From the NCBI GenBank assembly GCA_030626045.1, contig DAOUPS010000036.1, positions 1 to 8,625 on the forward strand: a DNA stretch of 8,625 bases, given 5' to 3'. Position numbers and translations under genes: made by a program. Positions 6,690 through 8,625 of the stretch are shown here, piece by piece. This DNA is from a bacterium (GTDB lineage Bacteria > Patescibacteriota > Minisyncoccia > Moranbacterales > DUUL01). Position 1 is the first letter of the stretch, and the number at the start of each line of letters is the position of its first letter. The notes below the pieces were generated by a model. That model was not told the DNA's origin. It saw only the letters and a program-made list of their open reading frames with translations, and searched no databases.

Positions 6690-7169
6690 TTAAAATGGGA
6701 TATCTTCAACTTTGATTTCTTCCTTGTCTTCATCAACATCAATGGTCGGAATTTGTTCGGGTGACGGAACTGATATTTTGTCTTTGGGTTGTACATCATC
6801 AGAACTAGGCGTTGCAGGGCTTGTGCTCCCGTACTCTTCTTTTCTAGAAAGCATGATCGCATTTTCAGCGACAATTTCGGAAGTGTATCGTTTTTGCCCT
6901 TGTTGATCTTCCCATGTTCGGTGGTTGAGCCGTCCCTCAATATAAACTTTCATGCCTTTTTTCATATACTGTGAACATATTTCCGCGAGCTTGCCCCAAG
7001 CAACAATGTTGTGATATTGGGCGTCCTCATTAAATTCACCGGTGGCTTGGTTCTTCCAGCGGCGGTTTGTCGCAATGCGAAAACTTGTTACATTTTGGCC
7101 GTTTTGCGTTGTACGCATTTCCGGATCGTTGACTATATTGCCAATAAACATTACCTTGTTTAGATCCAT
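6690..7169 (-). CDS. ssb: Single-stranded DNA-binding protein
   Basis: A 159-residue protein. The OB fold spans about residues 1-108, with the family start MDLNKVMFIGNIVNDPEMR, the strand TSFRIATNRRW (28-38), YHNIVAWGKLAE (52-63), GMKVYIEGRLNHRTWED (72-88) and YTSEIVAENAIML (95-107). A flexible Ser/Pro/Asp-rich linker (about 112-150) leads to an acidic tip ending VEDIPF, the peptide by which bacterial SSBs recruit replication and repair proteins. It coats single-stranded DNA in replication, recombination and repair, normally as a homotetramer. It lies 31 nt after rpsF and 20 nt before rpsR, the classical operon that ties SSB supply to ribosomal protein expression. ATG start, no Shine-Dalgarno; an A-rich sequence precedes the start. 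Confidence 0.98.
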   Translation of the reverse strand: MDLNKVMFIGNIVNDPEMRTTQNGQNVTSFRIATNRRWKNQATGEFNEDAQYHNIVAWGKLAEICSQYMKKGMKVYIEGRLNHRTWEDQQGQKRYTSEIVAENAIMLSRKEEYGSTSPATPSSDDVQPKDKISVPSPEQIPTIDVDEDKEEIKVEDIPF

Positions 7170-7200
7170 TGTTTTGTGTTAGTGATTAAACTAAGTTGTT

Positions 7201-7899
7201 CTAAATGTTCAGGATCTCATCAAGTTTTTTGTCAAGATCATCAAGCGTGTTCTTTTCTTCTTCTTTCGTTGTTGTAGGTTTTTTCATCTCCTTCTCCCTC
7301 TTTTCCTGTTTTGATTCTTCGATTCTCGGTTCAATTTCTTTTTTCTCTTCCTCTTTTCTATCTGTGCCTTTCTCTTTCATCTTTTCTGCCTTTTCCTCTT
7401 TTTCCATCTCCTTTTCTTTTATTTTCCTTTTGTCTCCCACTGCTATTTCTTCATCTTTTTTCTCCTCAGGCGCGGACTTTTTATCCTTGCCTATTTTCTT
7501 CTCAGCCAGTAATTTTTCCACATCTTCTTGCTTAAGGACCTTCTTTTCCTCAACTGATTTTTCTTGTGTTTGGTCAATTCTCTCTTTTAACAGAGGGAGC
7601 TCATCGGTGCGGACAATGATATAACGGGCAATATCTTGATAAAGATTAAGATCTTTTTTAAGTGTTTCTATAACCGATGTGTCTTGGAGCGTAAAACGAA
7701 AAACAGTATAAAAGCCGTATAGTTCGTGATTGATCTTGTAGGCCAGTTTTCGTTTGCGATACTCAAGAGTGCCAGTGATCGCGCCTTTATGGGACTCGAT
7801 CATCCTTTTCATCTGCTCTTTGATCTTTTCCAGTGATTCAGTCCGTGGCTGTAGAACAAGAAAATTAATTTCATATTCCTTGTGATTCTTATGTTCCAT
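7201..7899 (-). CDS. rpsF: 30S ribosomal protein bS6 with long charged C-terminal extension
   Basis: A 232-residue protein; bS6 is usually about 95-135. Residues 8-102 are the ferredoxin-like bS6 domain (YEINFLVLQP, GTLEYRKRKLAYKINHELYGFYTVFRF, ETLKKDLNLYQDIARYIIVR). bS6 pairs with bS18 on the 30S platform. Residues 103-232 form a low-complexity tail; in 111-220 I count 31 Lys and 30 Glu out of 110. The last 15 residues (TLDDLDKKLDEILNI) look like a defined amphipathic helix, so the frame is intact to the end and the TAG stop is probably genuine. The tail is likely disordered or a long charged helix; its role is unknown. First gene of rpsF-ssb-rpsR. ATG start with no Shine-Dalgarno but a run of A just before it. 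A structured leader with two promoter candidates lies upstream. Confidence 0.96.
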   Translation of the reverse strand: MEHKNHKEYEINFLVLQPRTESLEKIKEQMKRMIESHKGAITGTLEYRKRKLAYKINHELYGFYTVFRFTLQDTSVIETLKKDLNLYQDIARYIIVRTDELPLLKERIDQTQEKSVEEKKVLKQEDVEKLLAEKKIGKDKKSAPEEKKDEEIAVGDKRKIKEKEMEKEEKAEKMKEKGTDRKEEEKKEIEPRIEESKQEKREKEMKKPTTTKEEEKNTLDDLDKKLDEILNI

Positions 7900-7907
7900 A
7901 TTTTTTT

Positions 7908-7926
7908 GCCATTTGAATAAATTGGC
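7908..7926 (-). other. Small hairpin just upstream of the rpsF start
   Basis: On the minus strand GCCA and TTT (separated by a bulged A) pair with AAA and TGGC around an ATTC loop. Eight A/T bases separate it from the rpsF ATG at 7899. It could affect initiation. I see no clear match to the S6:S18 autoregulatory motif in it. Confidence 0.35.
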
Positions 7927-7937
7927 GCAAGTTACTG

Positions 7938-7965
7938 TTTATAGTTTACATTATTACACAAACAA
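7938..7965 (-). promoter_or_regulatory. Proximal promoter candidate for rpsF
   Basis: Minus strand TTGTTT (7965-7960), a 16-bp spacer and TATAAA (7943-7938). The transcript would start near 7931 with a leader of about 30 nt. The -35 overlaps the U-tract of the preceding hairpin, so one of the two readings may be fortuitous. Confidence 0.45.
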
Positions 7966-7989
7966 AATCCACCTGAAAGTGGTAGGCGG
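7959..7989 (-). terminator. Terminator-like hairpin in the rpsF upstream region
   Basis: Minus strand CCGCC (7989-7985) pairs with GGTGG (7973-7969), four G-C pairs and one G-U, followed by ATTTTGTTTG. It could end methyltransferase transcription or attenuate transcription from the distal rpsF promoter. The stem is short, so strength is uncertain. The plus-strand version has an A-C mismatch, so the minus strand is the more likely acting RNA. Confidence 0.45.
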
Positions 7990-8021
7990 TTTTTCTGATC
8001 CGACAAAACGGCGGAAAAACC
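7988..8021 (-). promoter_or_regulatory. Leader stem-loop upstream of rpsF
   Basis: Minus strand GGTTTTTC (8021-8014) pairs perfectly with GAAAAACC (7995-7988); inside, CCG pairs with CGG around TTTTGT. Its 3' arm shares two bases with the next, terminator-like stem. It is a candidate for an S6:S18 operator or attenuator element; this is inference from position only. Confidence 0.45.
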
Positions 8022-8036
8022 TTGGTCTTTTAGTAA

Positions 8037-8060
8037 CCGCAAGGTATCATTTATTTGCGG
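8037..8060. promoter_or_regulatory. Inverted repeat over the distal rpsF promoter
   Basis: CCGCAA (8037-8042) and TTGCGG (8055-8060) are perfect 6-bp arms with 12 nt between. They bracket the -10 box and the expected start of transcription, as an operator would. Confidence 0.35.
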
Positions 8061-8069
8061 AGAAGTCAA
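8041..8069 (-). promoter_or_regulatory. Distal promoter candidate for the rpsF operon
   Basis: Minus strand TTGACT (8069-8064), a 17-bp spacer and TACCTT (8046-8041), preceded by TGA as an extended -10. Transcription would start near 8034 and give a leader of about 135 nt containing the two stem-loops upstream of rpsF. Confidence 0.5.
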
Positions 8070-8113
8070 ATGTTGGCTGTCAATTGTAAAGAGGAAGTTT
8101 GATTTTTTGTTTT

Positions 8114-8158
8114 GGGCAAAGAGCAGAGAGGAATTAAAGGGGTGAATTCCCTTTGCCC
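8114..8158. repeat. Long stem-loop after the methyltransferase gene
   Basis: GGGCAAAG (8114-8121) pairs with CTTTGCCC (8151-8158) and GGAATT (8130-8135) with AATTCC (8145-8150); one side has an 8-nt bulge (8122-8129), and the loop is 9 nt. It starts 16 nt beyond the methyltransferase stop. Neither side has a proper U-tract, so it is not a standard terminator. Confidence 0.6.
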
Positions 8159-8174
8159 GAAACTCATGATTGGA

Positions 8175-8625
8175 TTATTCTTTTTCATTAAAAACGTTGT
8201 CAGACTTACTATAAAAACGGACAGGGCAAGCGTAATGAAAAAAGTTAATGCTATTGACTTCTTTATGATATTTAGGATGAAGCACTGAATCATAATTTAT
8301 AAATAACCCTTTGTCTCCTAAAACTCTTGTCATTTCTTTGTTCGCCTCTGCATTGTAACCCTTATCTCTTAATATAAGGTTATCGGTTGCAGAGCTCATA
8401 ATATTAATGGAACCATCCTTTAAGTGTTGCAAGGCAGATAATCCGTCTTCTTTTATTATAACAAGTAGCAACGGCATATGTGCTTGGTGATCTTCTTTAA
8501 TATATTCCTTTAGCACCCGCTTCAAACGTTTAGCATAATATGGCTCAACTGCAATATACCCGCTTACTCCTAGTTCTTGAGCAATCTTATACCCATCTTC
8601 GTTAGCGCCAGCACCAATATCAACC
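8175..8625 (-). CDS. Class I SAM-dependent methyltransferase-like protein, 5' end outside the window
   Basis: The frame is open to the right edge, so the N-terminus is missing; about 149 residues are visible. They begin with motif I (VDIGAGANEDGYKIA), which forms the S-adenosylmethionine-binding Gly-rich loop. YIAVEPYY follows, where the Glu at the end of the second strand would bind the ribose. DGLSALQHLKDGSINIM corresponds to the motif IV region, and EMTRVLGDKGLFINYDS to the helix and strand seen in many methyltransferases as LKPGG-x-F. These identify the fold; the substrate cannot be told. Motif I lies at the very edge, so a short N-terminal part at least is lost. A TTG at 8525 is an internal codon, not the start. 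It is 275 nt upstream of rpsF on the same strand, and separate promoters probably make it a different transcription unit. Confidence 0.8.
   Translation of the reverse strand, partial: VDIGAGANEDGYKIAQELGVSGYIAVEPYYAKRLKRVLKEYIKEDHQAHMPLLLVIIKEDGLSALQHLKDGSINIMSSATDNLILRDKGYNAEANKEMTRVLGDKGLFINYDSVLHPKYHKEVNSINFFHYACPVRFYSKSDNVFNEKE

Noticed and set aside
7205..7624. 139-residue plus-strand frame rich in Ser and Phe opposite rpsF
   Set aside because: It is the antisense reading of the Lys/Glu codons of the S6 tail; it has no family resemblance and lies fully inside a certain gene.
8066..8293. 75-residue minus-strand frame with a hydrophobic segment
   Set aside because: Its first half overlaps the methyltransferase in another frame and its second half runs through the bulged stem-loop; no start signal or family support.

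Overview
The window looks like a chromosomal segment of a Candidate Phyla Radiation (Patescibacteria, Parcubacteria-like) bacterium. The grounds are an AT-rich sequence, no Shine-Dalgarno motif before any of the six visible starts, a CCTGCCT/AGGCAGG intergenic palindrome of a kind I associate with these genomes, LTD/PKD surface-protein architecture, an S6 with a long Lys/Glu tail, and no bL9 gene after rpsR. The ordinary bacterial code fits every gene; TGA is never needed as a sense codon. The phylum assignment is inference from memory, not a search.

Left part (1-5661, plus strand): a cell-envelope block. It starts with the 3' part of a protein with two lamin-tail domains around a PKD domain (1-1146). 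Next is a small membrane-anchored protein of unknown function (1320-1823), then a 1265-residue secreted protein made of 13 tandem Ig-like repeats, each with one cysteine pair, ending in a Big2-like domain and a cysteine-rich tail (1864-5661). Two good sigma70-type promoters sit before the second and third genes. A perfect 11-bp hairpin terminator (5692-5717) separates this block from the converging right part and can serve both strands.

Right part (5747-8625, minus strand): core information-processing genes. Reading in transcription order from the right edge, there is a truncated class I SAM-dependent methyltransferase, a 275-nt structured intergenic region with two promoter candidates, then rpsF (bS6), ssb and rpsR (bS18) as a tight operon. 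A hairpin plus U-tract follows, and then efp (elongation factor P) begins only 20 nt beyond it. EF-P carries Arg at position 32, the modified loop-tip position.

The two halves are functionally unrelated: an envelope/adhesion-type cluster beside a translation/replication operon. The items most worth a second look are the Ig-repeat protein, the rpsF leader with two competing copies of the same pairing strand, the Arg32 EF-P, and the terminator-like hairpin just upstream of efp. No tRNA, rRNA, CRISPR array, insertion sequence or transposase was seen.
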